Below, piece after piece: positions 44,927 through 54,210 of a stretch of DNA of 64,000 nucleotides. Each line of letters opens with the position of its first letter. The first letter of the stretch is position 1. Location of the stretch: contig NZ_JAIMIA010000001.1 of assembly GCF_019966495.1 (NCBI RefSeq), positions 62,001 through 126,000 on the forward strand. Direction: 5' to 3'. Position numbers and translations under genes: made by a program. Origin of the DNA: Tateyamaria pelophila (lineage in GTDB: Bacteria; Pseudomonadota; Alphaproteobacteria; Rhodobacterales; Rhodobacteraceae). The notes below the pieces were generated by a model. It was not told the DNA's origin and did no database searches. It worked only from the letters and a program-made list of their open reading frames with translations.

Positions 44927-46504
44927 ATGAAAACAACAACACTTCTATCCGCAGCCGTACTTTTGTCGAGCACCGCCCTCGTCAGCGCCGAAACCCTGAA
45001 TTGGGCGCGCGCAGGCGATGCCCTGACACTTGATCCGCACGCCCAGAACGAAGGGCCCACGCATACGGTCCGCCACCAGATGTACGAACCCCTCATCATT
45101 CGGGACACCACGGGCGCATTCGAGCCTGCGCTGGCCACCGAATGGGCTCCCAAGGAAGGCGATCCGAACGTCTGGGTCTTCAAACTGCGCGAGGGCGTAA
45201 CCTTTCACGGCGGCGAGGCGTTCACCGCCGAGGACGTCGTGTTCAGCTTCGAGCGCGCCAAGCAGCCCAATTCGGACATGAAAGAGCTGATCGGCTCGAT
45301 CACCGAAGTGCGCGCGGTGGATGATTTCACTATCGAGATGGTCACAGACGGCCCCAACCCGATCCTGCCCAGCAACCTGACGAACCTGTTCATCATGGAC
45401 AAGGGCTGGGCCGAGGCGAACAACACGACAAACGTGCAGGACTTTGAGGGCGGCGAGATTACCTATGCCACCACCAACGCCAACGGCACGGGGCCCTATG
45501 TTCTGACCAGCCGCGAGCCTGACGTGAAAACCGTCATGACAAAAAACGAGAACTACTGGGGCATCGATCAGTTCCCACTGGAAGTGACCGAGATCGTCTA
45601 TACCCCGATCCAGAACGCCGCGACCCGCGTGGCCGCCCTGCTGTCGGGCGAGGTGAACTTCCTTCAGGACATGCCCGTACAGGATCTTGAACGGGTCAAT
45701 GCAAGCGAAGGTCTGGTGGTCAAGCAGGCCCCGCAAAACCGCGTGATCTTTTTCGGGATGAACCAGGGCCCGGACGATATCGAGGCCGACAATGTCGACG
45801 GCAAGAACCCGTTGGCGGATGTGCGCGTGCGCAAGGCGATGTCGATGGCGATGAACCGCGATGCGATCAAACAGATCGTCATGCGCGGCCAGTCCCAGCC
45901 CGCGGGCATGATCGCCCCGCCCTTCGTGAACGGCTGGACCGCCGAGATGGATGCCGAATCCGTGACCGACATCGAAGGTGCCAAGGCGCTGATGGCCGAA
46001 GCGGGCTACCCCGACGGGTTCACAATCCGTCTGGACTGCCCCAACGACCGCTACATCAACGACGAGGCGATCTGTCAGGCCGCCGTGGGCATGCTCAGCC
46101 AGATCGGCGTGAATGTGAATCTGGACGCCAAGCCCAAGGCGCAGCATTTCCCGCTGATCACCGACGGCAAGACCGACTTCTACATGTTGGGCTGGGGCGT
46201 TCCGACCTACGATTCCGAATATGTGTTCAACTTCCTTGTCCATACACGCGAATCGGACATCGGCACGTGGAACGGCACGGGGTTCTCTGATGCCGATCTG
46301 GACGCCAAAATCAAATCGCTGGCCTCCAACACCGACCTTGAAGCACGCAACGCCGACATCGCCAGCATCTGGCGGACCGTGCAGGACGAGGCGCTGTATA
46401 TCCCGCTGCACCACCAGGTTCTGAACTGGGGCATGGGTGAAGGCGTCGGCATCGACGTTGACCCCGAAGACCAGCCCAAGGTCAAATACATGACGATGAA
46501 CTGA
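44927..46504 (+). CDS. Peptide-type ABC substrate-binding protein, copy 1 (SBP family 5)
   Basis: The 525-residue receptor has a signal peptide to about residue 22 (TTTLLSAAVLLSSTALVSAE). Its mature start NWARAGDALTLDPHAQNEG, with FKLREGVTFHGGEAFTAEDVVFSFERA (as REGVTFHGGEAFTAEDV), is typical of family 5 (DppA/OppA/NikA-like). AGGGAAA precedes the ATG at 44927. It heads the import operon and closely resembles the next gene product, sharing CPNDRY-x-NDEA-x-CQA. Confidence 0.92.
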   Translation: MKTTTLLSAAVLLSSTALVSAETLNWARAGDALTLDPHAQNEGPTHTVRHQMYEPLIIRDTTGAFEPALATEWAPKEGDPNVWVFKLREGVTFHGGEAFTAEDVVFSFERAKQPNSDMKELIGSITEVRAVDDFTIEMVTDGPNPILPSNLTNLFIMDKGWAEANNTTNVQDFEGGEITYATTNANGTGPYVLTSREPDVKTVMTKNENYWGIDQFPLEVTEIVYTPIQNAATRVAALLSGEVNFLQDMPVQDLERVNASEGLVVKQAPQNRVIFFGMNQGPDDIEADNVDGKNPLADVRVRKAMSMAMNRDAIKQIVMRGQSQPAGMIAPPFVNGWTAEMDAESVTDIEGAKALMAEAGYPDGFTIRLDCPNDRYINDEAICQAAVGMLSQIGVNVNLDAKPKAQHFPLITDGKTDFYMLGWGVPTYDSEYVFNFLVHTRESDIGTWNGTGFSDADLDAKIKSLASNTDLEARNADIASIWRTVQDEALYIPLHHQVLNWGMGEGVGIDVDPEDQPKVKYMTMN

Positions 46505-46520
46505 TCCCGAACCGATCCTG

Positions 46521-46553
46521 ATCGGGCCGCGGCGGCATTTGCGGCGGCCCGAT
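46521..46553 (+). terminator. Strong stem-loop after the first binding-protein gene
   Basis: ATCGGGCCGC (46521-46530) pairs perfectly with GCGGCCCGAT (46544-46553) across a 13-base loop, 17 bases after the stop codon. Only a weak T stretch follows (TGCCTTT), so it is either a leaky terminator or an mRNA-stabilising hairpin that raises receptor over permease expression. Confidence 0.6.
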
Positions 46554-46643
46554 TGCCTTTCACGAAAACGTCGGGCGCGATACAGCTGATAATTGGTGTA
46601 TCTCTTGTCGCCTATGACCAAAACTCACCCGAGGACCGCTGCC

Positions 46644-48203
46644 ATGATCCGCGCCACTTTGCTTGCGACCACGCTGCTTGCCGCCCCCGCCTTTGCCGAG
46701 GAATTCCGCTGGGCCGAAACCACCGACCCACAAACGATGGACCCGCACGCGGTGAACTCCTCCCCGGTTCTGGGCTTTCTGAACAATGTCTACGAAGGCC
46801 TTGTACGTCGGGGCAAAGACATGTCGATTGAGCCTGCACTCGCCACGAGTTGGGAACCGATTGGCGCGGGCGAAGGCTGGCGGTTCACGCTGCGCGAAGG
46901 CGTGACGTTCCATGACGGACAGGCGTTCGACGCCCAAGACGTGCTGTTTTCGTACCAACGTGCCAGTGACGAATCCTCCGACACGCGCAGCTGGTTTGCG
47001 CCCGTCTCTGATGTGGTCGTGGTGGACGATTACACCGTTGATATCATGACCACCGCGCCCAATCCGATCTTTCCCGACAGCATCGCCAACTGGATGATGA
47101 TGGACAGTGGCTGGGCCGCAGACAATAACGCCACCCTGCCCGACAAGGAGTCCGGCAACTACGCGACGCTCAACACCAACGGCACCGGCGCCTTCCGCGT
47201 TACCGCCCGAGAGCCGGGCCTGCGCACCCTGCTTGAGCCCTTTGAAGGCTGGTGGGACACGGCCGAGCATAACATCACCCGCGCCGAACTGACCCCGATC
47301 CAGAACCCGGCCACCGCCGTTGCCGCCCTGCTGTCGGGTGACGTCGACCTGATCAATCCGGTGCCGATACAGGATGCCGCCCGACTAGCGGGCAATGATG
47401 CGGTCAAGGTCATTCAGGGGATCGAGGCGCGCGTGATCATGCTGGGCTTCCCGCATGAGGCCGACGCGCTGAAATATTCCGCCGAAACTACCGATGCGAA
47501 CCCCTTTGCAGATGCGCGCGTGCGCCAAGCCGTCGCCCATGCGGTCAACGTGCCCGCCATCCTGCAAACGATCATGCGCGGCAATGCCGAACCCGCGAGC
47601 CAGTTGGTCAGCCCCGCCATGCGCGGTTTTTCCGCGGCCCTTGCGGATCGTCCCGCCTATGATGTCGAAGCGGCCAAGGCGCTGCTGGCCGAGGCAGGGT
47701 ATGCAGATGGCTTTTCCTTTGGCCTCAAATGCCCCAACGACAGGTACCTCAACGACGAAGCCGTCTGTCAGGCGATCACGGGCATGCTGGCGCAAGTCGG
47801 GATCACGGCGGTGCTCGATGCCATGCCGGTGCAGAACTACTGGCCCGAACTGCGCGCCGACAACTACGACATGTACCTTCTGGGCTGGTCGCCCGGCACC
47901 TTCGACGCCGAGCACCCGATCCGCTTTCTGGCGGCCACACCCAACGAGGAACAAAAGCTGGGCAGCTGGAACTTCGGCGGCTATTCGAACGCCCGTGTCG
48001 ATGAATTGCTGCCCATGATCCAATCCGAGATCGACGACACCGAACGTCAGGCGATGCTGGACGAAGTCACCCGGATCCTGCAAGACGAAGTTGCCTATGT
48101 GCCCATGTACGTGCAGCCGCTCGTGTGGGGCGCCAAGTCAAACGTCGATCTGACGCAACGCCCGGATAACTTCTTCATCCTGCGCTGGGTCACCGTCAAC
48201 TAA
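46644..48203 (+). CDS. Peptide-type ABC substrate-binding protein, copy 2 (SBP family 5)
   Basis: The 519-residue receptor has a signal peptide (IRATLLATTLLAAPAFAEE). Family 5 features include EFRWAETTDPQTMDPHAVNS and REGVTFHDGQAFDAQDVLFSYQRA (as REGVTFHDGQAFDAQDV). I chose ATG 46644 because GAGGA at 46631-46635 sits 8 bases upstream; a longer frame exists but would bury the signal peptide. It is a paralog of the preceding receptor and is followed by a single permease/ATPase set that both receptors presumably share. Confidence 0.92.
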   Translation: MIRATLLATTLLAAPAFAEEFRWAETTDPQTMDPHAVNSSPVLGFLNNVYEGLVRRGKDMSIEPALATSWEPIGAGEGWRFTLREGVTFHDGQAFDAQDVLFSYQRASDESSDTRSWFAPVSDVVVVDDYTVDIMTTAPNPIFPDSIANWMMMDSGWAADNNATLPDKESGNYATLNTNGTGAFRVTAREPGLRTLLEPFEGWWDTAEHNITRAELTPIQNPATAVAALLSGDVDLINPVPIQDAARLAGNDAVKVIQGIEARVIMLGFPHEADALKYSAETTDANPFADARVRQAVAHAVNVPAILQTIMRGNAEPASQLVSPAMRGFSAALADRPAYDVEAAKALLAEAGYADGFSFGLKCPNDRYLNDEAVCQAITGMLAQVGITAVLDAMPVQNYWPELRADNYDMYLLGWSPGTFDAEHPIRFLAATPNEEQKLGSWNFGGYSNARVDELLPMIQSEIDDTERQAMLDEVTRILQDEVAYVPMYVQPLVWGAKSNVDLTQRPDNFFILRWVTVN

Positions 48204-48211
48204 GCCTGTAA

Positions 48212-48229
48212 GGCGGATTTCAATCCGCC
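48212..48229 (+). other. mRNA stem-loop between receptor and permease genes
   Basis: GGCGGATT (48212-48219) and AATCCGCC (48222-48229) form a perfect inverted repeat 9 bases after the second receptor's stop. There is no T tract, so it is more likely a 3' protective hairpin for receptor mRNA than a true terminator. Confidence 0.55.
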
Positions 48230-48253
48230 CTGCACCCTTGGGGAACCGCCACA

Positions 48254-49234
48254 ATGCTCGCATATGTCATCCAACGCGTTGCGCAATCCGCCCTCGTCCT
48301 GCTGGTCGTGGGGCTGGTTGCCTTCTCCATGTTCCGCTTTGTGGGCGATCCGATCGACAACATGCTCGGTCAGGAACGCACACAGGCCGATATCGATCGG
48401 TTGCGCGTGGTCCTCGGTCTCGATCAGCCCTTTGTGGTGCAATATTACAAGTTCCTCGAAAGTGCCGTACAAGGCAATTTCGGCGTCAGCTATCGCCAGG
48501 GTCGCCCTGTGTCGGAGATCCTGATGGAGCGCGCGCCGGCCACACTGGAACTGGCGGCGGTCAGCGGGTTTCTCGCCATCTCGCTCGGGATCGCTCTGGG
48601 CGTGTTTACCGCCATCCGGCGCAACGGGTTTGCAGCCAATGCGATCATGTCGGTGTCCCTCATCGGCGTATCCCTTCCCACATTTCTGATCGGGATATTA
48701 TTGATCTACCTGTTCTCGGTCGAACTGGGCTGGCTGCCCAGTTTCGGACGGGGGGAGACCGTTAAAATAGGCGGCTGGTCCACCGGGTTCCTCACGGAAT
48801 CCGGTCTCAAGGCGCTGATCCTGCCCTCCATCACTCTGGGCCTCTATCAGATGACGCTGATCATGCGACTGGTGCGTTCCGAAATGCTGGAAGTCCTGCG
48901 CCAGGACTACATCCGCTTTGCCCGCGCCCGTGGGCTGAAAGAACGCGCCGTCAACTTTCACCATGCTCTGAAAAACACGCTGGTGCCGGTGATCACTGTC
49001 ACCGGTCTGCAACTGGGCAGCATCATCGCCTTTGCAATCATCACCGAAACCGTCTTCCAGTGGCCGGGCGTCGGGCTGCTCTTTATCAACGCGATCCAGT
49101 TCGTCGATATCCCGGTAATGGCCGCCTATCTGATGCTGATTTCCGTAATGTTCGTGGGCATCAACCTGATTGTTGACCTGCTTTATTTCGCTATTGATCC
49201 GCGCCTGCGCGCCGACCGGACAGGAGGACACTGA
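48254..49234 (+). CDS. Peptide-type ABC permease 1 (DppB-like)
   Basis: The 326-residue inner-membrane permease begins MLAYVIQRVAQSALVLLVVGLVAFSMFRFVGDPIDNML (as MLAYVIQRVAQSAL), the signature N-terminal helix of DppB-type proteins. The EAA coupling motif is YIRFARARGLKERAV near residue 220. Six helices are expected. It pairs with the following DppC-like permease, whose ATG overlaps its stop (TGATG). Confidence 0.93.
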   Translation: MLAYVIQRVAQSALVLLVVGLVAFSMFRFVGDPIDNMLGQERTQADIDRLRVVLGLDQPFVVQYYKFLESAVQGNFGVSYRQGRPVSEILMERAPATLELAAVSGFLAISLGIALGVFTAIRRNGFAANAIMSVSLIGVSLPTFLIGILLIYLFSVELGWLPSFGRGETVKIGGWSTGFLTESGLKALILPSITLGLYQMTLIMRLVRSEMLEVLRQDYIRFARARGLKERAVNFHHALKNTLVPVITVTGLQLGSIIAFAIITETVFQWPGVGLLFINAIQFVDIPVMAAYLMLISVMFVGINLIVDLLYFAIDPRLRADRTGGH

Positions 49235-50187
49235 TGGCCGATACATCCTTGCCGGAGGTACCCGTCAAAGACCCCTCCCGCTTGCAGCTCGCACTGCAAA
49301 GCGACTTTTTCTACCAGTTCAAACGCTCACCCGTCGCCGTGGTCAGTTTCGTCGTCGTTTCGATCCTGATCCTCAGTGCCATCTTCGCGCCGCTGATCGC
49401 GCCCCATGATCCGTTTGACCCCAGTTCGCTCAACCTGATGAACGGGTTTTCCGCACCGATGACGCCGAATGCCTTTACCGGCGAAACGTTCTGGCTGGGC
49501 ACGGACGATCAGGGCCGCGATGTGTTTTCCACCATCCTGTACGGCATGCGGATATCGCTGTTTGTGGGTGCGGCGGCTGTCGCCTTTGCCATGGTCCTGG
49601 GGATAACGCTGGGCTTGCTGGCAGGCTATGTGGGCGGCTGGACCGAGACGATCATCATGCGCGTGGCCGACGTGCAACTGACCTTCCCTGCGATCCTCGT
49701 GGCGATGTTGATCTTTGGCATTGCCAAGGGGGTTACCCCGGTCGAATACCGCGACCAGATGGCAATCTGGGTCCTGATCATCGCGATTGGCCTGTCGGAC
49801 TGGGTGCAATTCGCCCGCGTCGTGCGCGGTGCCACATTGGTGGAAAAGAACAAGGAATACGTGCAAGCCGCCCGTCTGATTGGCCGCACCAGCCCCGCCA
49901 TCATGCTGCGCCACATCCTGCCCAACGTGCTGAGCCCTGTTCTGGTGATCGCGACCATTTCACTGGCGCTTGCGATCATCGCCGAAGCGACGCTCAGTTT
50001 CCTCGGTGTCGGCGCACCGCCCACCCAACCCTCGCTGGGCACCCTCATCCGCATCGGCCAAGGCTTCCTCTTTTCCGGCGAATGGTGGATTTTGCTCTTT
50101 CCGGCCGTCACCCTGCTGACGTTGGCGCTGGGTGTGAACCTGCTGGGCGACTGGCTGCGCGACGCGCTGAACCCGAGGCTGCGGTGA
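49234..50187 (+). CDS. Peptide-type ABC permease 2 (DppC-like)
   Basis: The 317-residue permease has a cytoplasmic N-terminus, the first helix VVSFVVVSILILSAIFAPLIAPHDPFDP (as SFVVVSILILSAIF) typical of DppC, the segment WLGTDDQGRDVFSTILYGMRISL near residue 88 (as LGTDDQGRDVFSTILYGMR) and the EAA motif EYVQAARLIGRTSPAIM near residue 207. It overlaps the preceding permease gene; 106 bases separate it from the first ATPase gene. Confidence 0.93.
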   Translation: MADTSLPEVPVKDPSRLQLALQSDFFYQFKRSPVAVVSFVVVSILILSAIFAPLIAPHDPFDPSSLNLMNGFSAPMTPNAFTGETFWLGTDDQGRDVFSTILYGMRISLFVGAAAVAFAMVLGITLGLLAGYVGGWTETIIMRVADVQLTFPAILVAMLIFGIAKGVTPVEYRDQMAIWVLIIAIGLSDWVQFARVVRGATLVEKNKEYVQAARLIGRTSPAIMLRHILPNVLSPVLVIATISLALAIIAEATLSFLGVGAPPTQPSLGTLIRIGQGFLFSGEWWILLFPAVTLLTLALGVNLLGDWLRDALNPRLR

Positions 50188-50291
50188 TGGCGTGCTATAT
50201 CGCTGAATGTCGCGCTCCACGAGATGTGGGCGACGATGCGATGACGGGCATCGGATGTCTGGCATGCGCGCCCCACGATTGTAAGATTTGA
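50187..50291 (+). CDS. Possible 34-residue Cys-rich peptide between permease and ATPase
   Basis: An ATG overlapping the permease stop (TGATG) opens a short frame with four cysteines (in MACYIAECRA, GCLACAP and HDCKI; five in total). It ends 2 bases before the ATPase ATG. The coupling geometry is what real genes in this operon show, but the length and lack of recognisable family leave chance likely. Confidence 0.2.
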   Translation: MACYIAECRAPRDVGDDAMTGIGCLACAPHDCKI

Positions 50292-50293
50292 AC

Positions 50294-51274
50294 ATGACAA
50301 AACCCATCCTCTCCATCCGCGACCTCACCGTCGAAATTCCCACGCGCCACGGCATTCTGCGCCCAGTCGACGGGGTGTCCTACGACATCACCGCAGGTGA
50401 AATCCTCGGCGTTGTGGGTGAATCGGGCGCGGGCAAGTCCATGGCGGGCAACGCTGTCATTGGCCTGCTCAGCCCCCCGGCCCATATCTCCAAGGGCGAA
50501 ATTCATGTGAACGGCAGGCGCGTTGATCAACTTCAGGGCGACGCCATGCGCAAGCTGCGCGGCAAAGAGATCGGGATGGTGTTTCAGGACCCCCTGACCT
50601 CGCTCAACCCACTGCTCAGGATCGGAGACCAGTTGACCGAGACGATGCTGGCGCATCTCGACATCTCGCGCGCCGAGGCGGATAAACGCGCCGTGGCAGC
50701 CTTGGAGGAGGTTGGCATCCCCGGAGCTGCCGAGCGTGTCGGCAGCTATCCTCACGAATTTTCGGGCGGGATGCGACAGCGGGTGGTAATCGCGCTGGCC
50801 CTTTGTGCCGAACCCAGCCTGATCATCGCAGATGAGCCGACCACGGCCCTTGATGTTTCCGTTCAGGCGCAAATCATTGCGCTGCTCAAAAGGCTCTGCC
50901 GGGATCGGGGCACAGCCGTGATGCTGATCACCCACGACATGGGCGTGATTGCCGAAGCCGCCGACCGCGTGGCCGTGATGTATGCAGGCAAGCTGGCAGA
51001 GCTTGGGCCAGTGCGCGACGTGCTGACTGCCCCGCTGCACCCTTATACCGACGGGCTCATGGGTTCGACCCCACTGGCCTCGCGTGGCAAGGCGCGGCTG
51101 CACCAGATCCCCGGTGCGATGCCCCGGTTGGATGCGCTGCCTCCGGGCTGCGCCTTCAGCCCGCGCTGCCCCAAAGTACAGGCCGTGTGTCGTCAGGACC
51201 CGGGCCCACATATCGAAGACGGCGCAGGCCGCGCCGCCTGTTTCTTCCCCCTGTCCCGCGAAGAGGTTGCGTGA
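50294..51274 (+). CDS. Peptide-type ABC ATPase 1 (DppD/OppD-like)
   Basis: The 326-residue ATPase has Walker A GESGAGKS near residue 42, signature FSGGMRQR near residue 157, Walker B LIIADEPTTALD near residue 177 and H-loop LITHDMG near residue 214. The C-terminal oligopeptide-ATPase extension includes a cysteine set, CAFSPRCPKVQAVC...AACFF, as in family members that bind a 4Fe-4S cluster. The start is ATG 50294. The stop overlaps the next ATPase. Confidence 0.94.
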   Translation: MTKPILSIRDLTVEIPTRHGILRPVDGVSYDITAGEILGVVGESGAGKSMAGNAVIGLLSPPAHISKGEIHVNGRRVDQLQGDAMRKLRGKEIGMVFQDPLTSLNPLLRIGDQLTETMLAHLDISRAEADKRAVAALEEVGIPGAAERVGSYPHEFSGGMRQRVVIALALCAEPSLIIADEPTTALDVSVQAQIIALLKRLCRDRGTAVMLITHDMGVIAEAADRVAVMYAGKLAELGPVRDVLTAPLHPYTDGLMGSTPLASRGKARLHQIPGAMPRLDALPPGCAFSPRCPKVQAVCRQDPGPHIEDGAGRAACFFPLSREEVA

Positions 51275-52236
51275 TGGCGCTTGTCTCTGTCCGTCACCTC
51301 ACCCGGATCTTTGACGTGTCAAAGCCATGGCTGAACCGCGTGATCGAACGCAAACCCAAGGCGCTTTTGACCGCCGTTTCCGACGTCTCGTTCGAGATTG
51401 AGGAGAAGACGGTCTACGCGCTTGTGGGCGAGTCCGGATCGGGCAAATCGACCATCGGCAAGATGCTGGTTGGCTTGCTGAGCCCATCGACAGGCGCCGT
51501 CGAGATCAGGGGCGTTGATCTGACCCGCGAAACAGATGCGCAAAAAGTCGACGACGTACGCGCCGATATCCAGATGATCTTTCAGGATCCGTTCGCCTCG
51601 CTCAACCCGCGCTGGCGTGTGCGTGATATCATCGTGGAGCCAGTCGCCGCGCGGGGCGGAGAAACGACCGGGATGGCCGAAAAGCTGCTGGAACAGGTTG
51701 GCCTCTCTGCCCGCGATGCAGGCAAGTTCCCCCATGAATTCTCGGGTGGACAGCGGCAACGCATTTGTATCGCCCGCGCTTTGGCATCTGAACCCAAGCT
51801 GATCGTCTGTGACGAACCGACCAGCGCACTGGACGTCTCGGTGCAGGCGCAGGTGCTGAACCTGATGAGTGATCTGAAGGACGAGTTTGGCCTCACCTAT
51901 CTGTTCATCAGCCACGATTTGACGGTGGTGCAGCACATGGCCGACCGGATTGGAGTGCTCTATTTGGGGCGTTTGGTCGAAGAAGCGGACCCAGATGCGC
52001 TTTTTGACGATCCCAAACACCCCTACACCCAGATGTTGCTGGCCGCCGCCCCGCAACTGGGGGCCTTTGGCCGCGACGTGCCGCCTCCGACAGGCGAAAT
52101 CCCCGATCCGATCAATCCACCGCCCGGATGTGCGTACAATCCCCGCTGTCCTCTGGCGACCGATCTGTGCCGCACCACCCGACCGGAATTGCGTGCCGTG
52201 CGCGGCGCACGGGTGGCGTGCCATTTCGCCGAGTAG
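51274..52236 (+). CDS. Peptide-type ABC ATPase 2 (DppF/OppF-like)
   Basis: The 320-residue ATPase has Walker A GESGSGKST near residue 53, signature FSGGQRQR near residue 156, Walker B LIVCDEPTSALDVS near residue 178 and the C-terminal PPGCAYNPRCPLATDLC extension. It starts at 51274, overlapping the preceding ATPase stop (TGATG); a longer upstream frame is not used. It completes the importer of two receptors, two permeases and two ATPases. Confidence 0.94.
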   Translation: MALVSVRHLTRIFDVSKPWLNRVIERKPKALLTAVSDVSFEIEEKTVYALVGESGSGKSTIGKMLVGLLSPSTGAVEIRGVDLTRETDAQKVDDVRADIQMIFQDPFASLNPRWRVRDIIVEPVAARGGETTGMAEKLLEQVGLSARDAGKFPHEFSGGQRQRICIARALASEPKLIVCDEPTSALDVSVQAQVLNLMSDLKDEFGLTYLFISHDLTVVQHMADRIGVLYLGRLVEEADPDALFDDPKHPYTQMLLAAAPQLGAFGRDVPPPTGEIPDPINPPPGCAYNPRCPLATDLCRTTRPELRAVRGARVACHFAE

Positions 52237-52473
52237 GATAGTGACACTCCGTTTCGGGTCTGGACACGGCAGCGTTAGTCTTGCTCTATGTCACAAACAT
52301 GGACAAAGTCCGTGTACCGCCTCTCTGTGTAACCCAATACCCAAATCGGACGGATCAACCACGCGCGTACATTCGGAACAAGAGCAAAAGACCGCCGTGT
52401 GCGCAGCACAGCCAACTTCAAGATATCGTACAGGCAATGCTCTGGACACGAAATGCCAGCAGGAGTTTTAATA

Positions 52474-52794
52474 ATGTCATTCAGAATAACCCTATTGTCT
52501 GCCGCATCCATCATGGCTTGCGCGATCGTGCCGACGGGCTCTTACGCGGCGGAAACGACCGACCTTCCCGCCGCATTGTTGTGTTCGGTCGGGGACCGGA
52601 CAACCTTTATCTATCTTTCAAGGATCCAACCTGACGGGTCCGCCGAATACTCCGGTCTCAATGGTGGGGTGGCACTGGTCGACGCAACAGGCGTTGTTGA
52701 GCCCGCCGAGACCATGATCCAGGGAGATTGCGTCGGGAAAACCATCGAGGACTTGCGTGCGGCAGGCAAAACCCGTGAGTTTGCATCGCAATAG
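52474..52794 (+). CDS. Small exported protein of unknown function
   Basis: This 106-residue protein has an N-terminal signal peptide (RITLLSAASIMACAIVPTGSYAAE, about 25 residues; as RITLLSAASIMACAIV). The mature domain contains two cysteines (LLCSVGD, GDCVGK) that could form a disulfide. AGGAG at 52461-52465 supports the ATG at 52474. I do not recognise a family. It follows 237 gene-free bases and has no obvious operon partner; the neighbouring patatin gene is convergent. Confidence 0.6.
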   Translation: MSFRITLLSAASIMACAIVPTGSYAAETTDLPAALLCSVGDRTTFIYLSRIQPDGSAEYSGLNGGVALVDATGVVEPAETMIQGDCVGKTIEDLRAAGKTREFASQ

Positions 52795-52879
52795 CGCGCC
52801 GCCACTCTTCCGCGGGTGATCGATTTATTGAATGCAGGCGGCAGCGCTGCTGGAAATTTCCCGACAGTGCGCCTGAACT

Positions 52880-53974
52880 CTACATCTTGCGGGATCTCAG
52901 CTCGACGCATTCTCCCTGCGCCACGTTATCAATCTCGGCAAAGAGCGCCCTGAGGTCGAGCGTGCTTTCCACTTCGATCTTGTCGAAATTCGCCCCCAGC
53001 CAGCGGTCTGCATGTTCTCGGCCCAAATCGCGCAGGTGGATCAGAAAAGCCCATTCCGAATTCACTTTCGATGATGCATCCAGTGCCAGCATGTCATTGC
53101 ATCCATCGATCATGTGCATGTTCATCACACGGTATTCGTCCTCTGTCAGGGCGCCTTCCTCGATCAGACGGTGGATCAGGTCGATCGTCCTGAGATCCCG
53201 GAACAAGGAGGCGTTGAAGGTGATCTCTCCCAGTCGGTTCTGGATATCACGCGCCGAGCGTGGTGTGCCGGGCCGCTCCAGCGGGTTGATCTGAACAATG
53301 ACGATATCCGAGGACGGCGAGTGATCGATGAACGGAAAGAGCACCGGATTACCCATATAGCCGCCGTCCCAATAGGGCACGCCGTCAATTTCGACCGCTT
53401 TGAACATGCTGGGCAGGCAGGCGGAGGCCATCACCACATCCAGCGTCAGGTCTTCGCGGCGAAACACCCGCGCACGGCCCGTTTCAACATTGGTGGCCGC
53501 GATGAAAAGCCCCAGATCGACGCAGTTCCGTACCTTTTCAAAATCAATGAAATCGTCGACCACATCGCGCAGCGGATTCAGGTCAAGCGGGTTCAGATCG
53601 TACGGGGACGCCATCCGGCTCATGATGTCCATCATCGCATAACCCGGTGATCTGTCGAGCGACCACGTTCCGAGCATCACATCGAGCGGGGTCCGTTTGA
53701 TCGGGCTGGACTGACCGGCCCGGCTGACGGCGCGCCAGAACGCGTCCAGCGCCTCGCGCGCCCCTTGGGCCCCATCGTCATACATCCCCTGCGCGGCCAC
53801 CACGGCGTTCATCGCCCCCGCGGAGGTACCGCTGATTGCCTCGATCCACAGCTTGTCTTCTTCGAACAAGCGGTCGAGCACGCCCCATGTGAACGCCCCG
53901 TGCGAGCCGCCCCCTTGAAGGGCAAGGTTGATCGATTTCTCATGCCGCTGAGCGCGACCGCTTGTCCTGGACAT
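52880..53974 (-). CDS. Patatin-like phospholipase
   Basis: The 364-residue protein has the patatin hydrolase signatures: oxyanion segment LALQGGGSHGAFTWG near residue 19, the catalytic Ser in ISGTSAGAMNA near residue 47 and the Asp of the Ser-Asp dyad in YWDGGYMGNP near residue 202. I chose the ATG at 53974, preceded by GAGGAGG on the minus strand; a longer frame to 54010 exists. No signal peptide or membrane segment is visible, so a cytoplasmic or peripheral-membrane lipase fits. It may act in lipid remodelling or polyhydroxyalkanoate-like lipid turnover. Confidence 0.9.
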   Translation of the reverse strand: MSRTSGRAQRHEKSINLALQGGGSHGAFTWGVLDRLFEEDKLWIEAISGTSAGAMNAVVAAQGMYDDGAQGAREALDAFWRAVSRAGQSSPIKRTPLDVMLGTWSLDRSPGYAMMDIMSRMASPYDLNPLDLNPLRDVVDDFIDFEKVRNCVDLGLFIAATNVETGRARVFRREDLTLDVVMASACLPSMFKAVEIDGVPYWDGGYMGNPVLFPFIDHSPSSDIVIVQINPLERPGTPRSARDIQNRLGEITFNASLFRDLRTIDLIHRLIEEGALTEDEYRVMNMHMIDGCNDMLALDASSKVNSEWAFLIHLRDLGREHADRWLGANFDKIEVESTLDLRALFAEIDNVAQGECVELRSRKM

Positions 53975-54210
53975 GGTCTGTCCTCCTCTGGGCGCGCAAT
54001 GCTTTACCACCGTTATGCGCGGACAGTGGGTCGATTATCAACGATTTGATTTACAATCACGGGCCAAGTGCCCTGTGACGCCTGTTTAGGGTGCAGGATG
54101 CAGTTCGAAATATGCCTCATACACCGATCACATTTGCAGACCGAAGCGCCTGGCAGCTAGTCCATACGGCTGGCGATCACACCAACGCATGGCCTGATCG
54201 CGCCCTTGGT

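Noticed and set aside
44945-46621. Long antisense open frame (558 residues) opposite the first peptide receptor
   Set aside because: It mirrors the codon pattern of a clear binding-protein gene and encodes low-complexity His/Gly/Val-rich sequence without family motifs. Such shadow frames are common in GC-rich genes.
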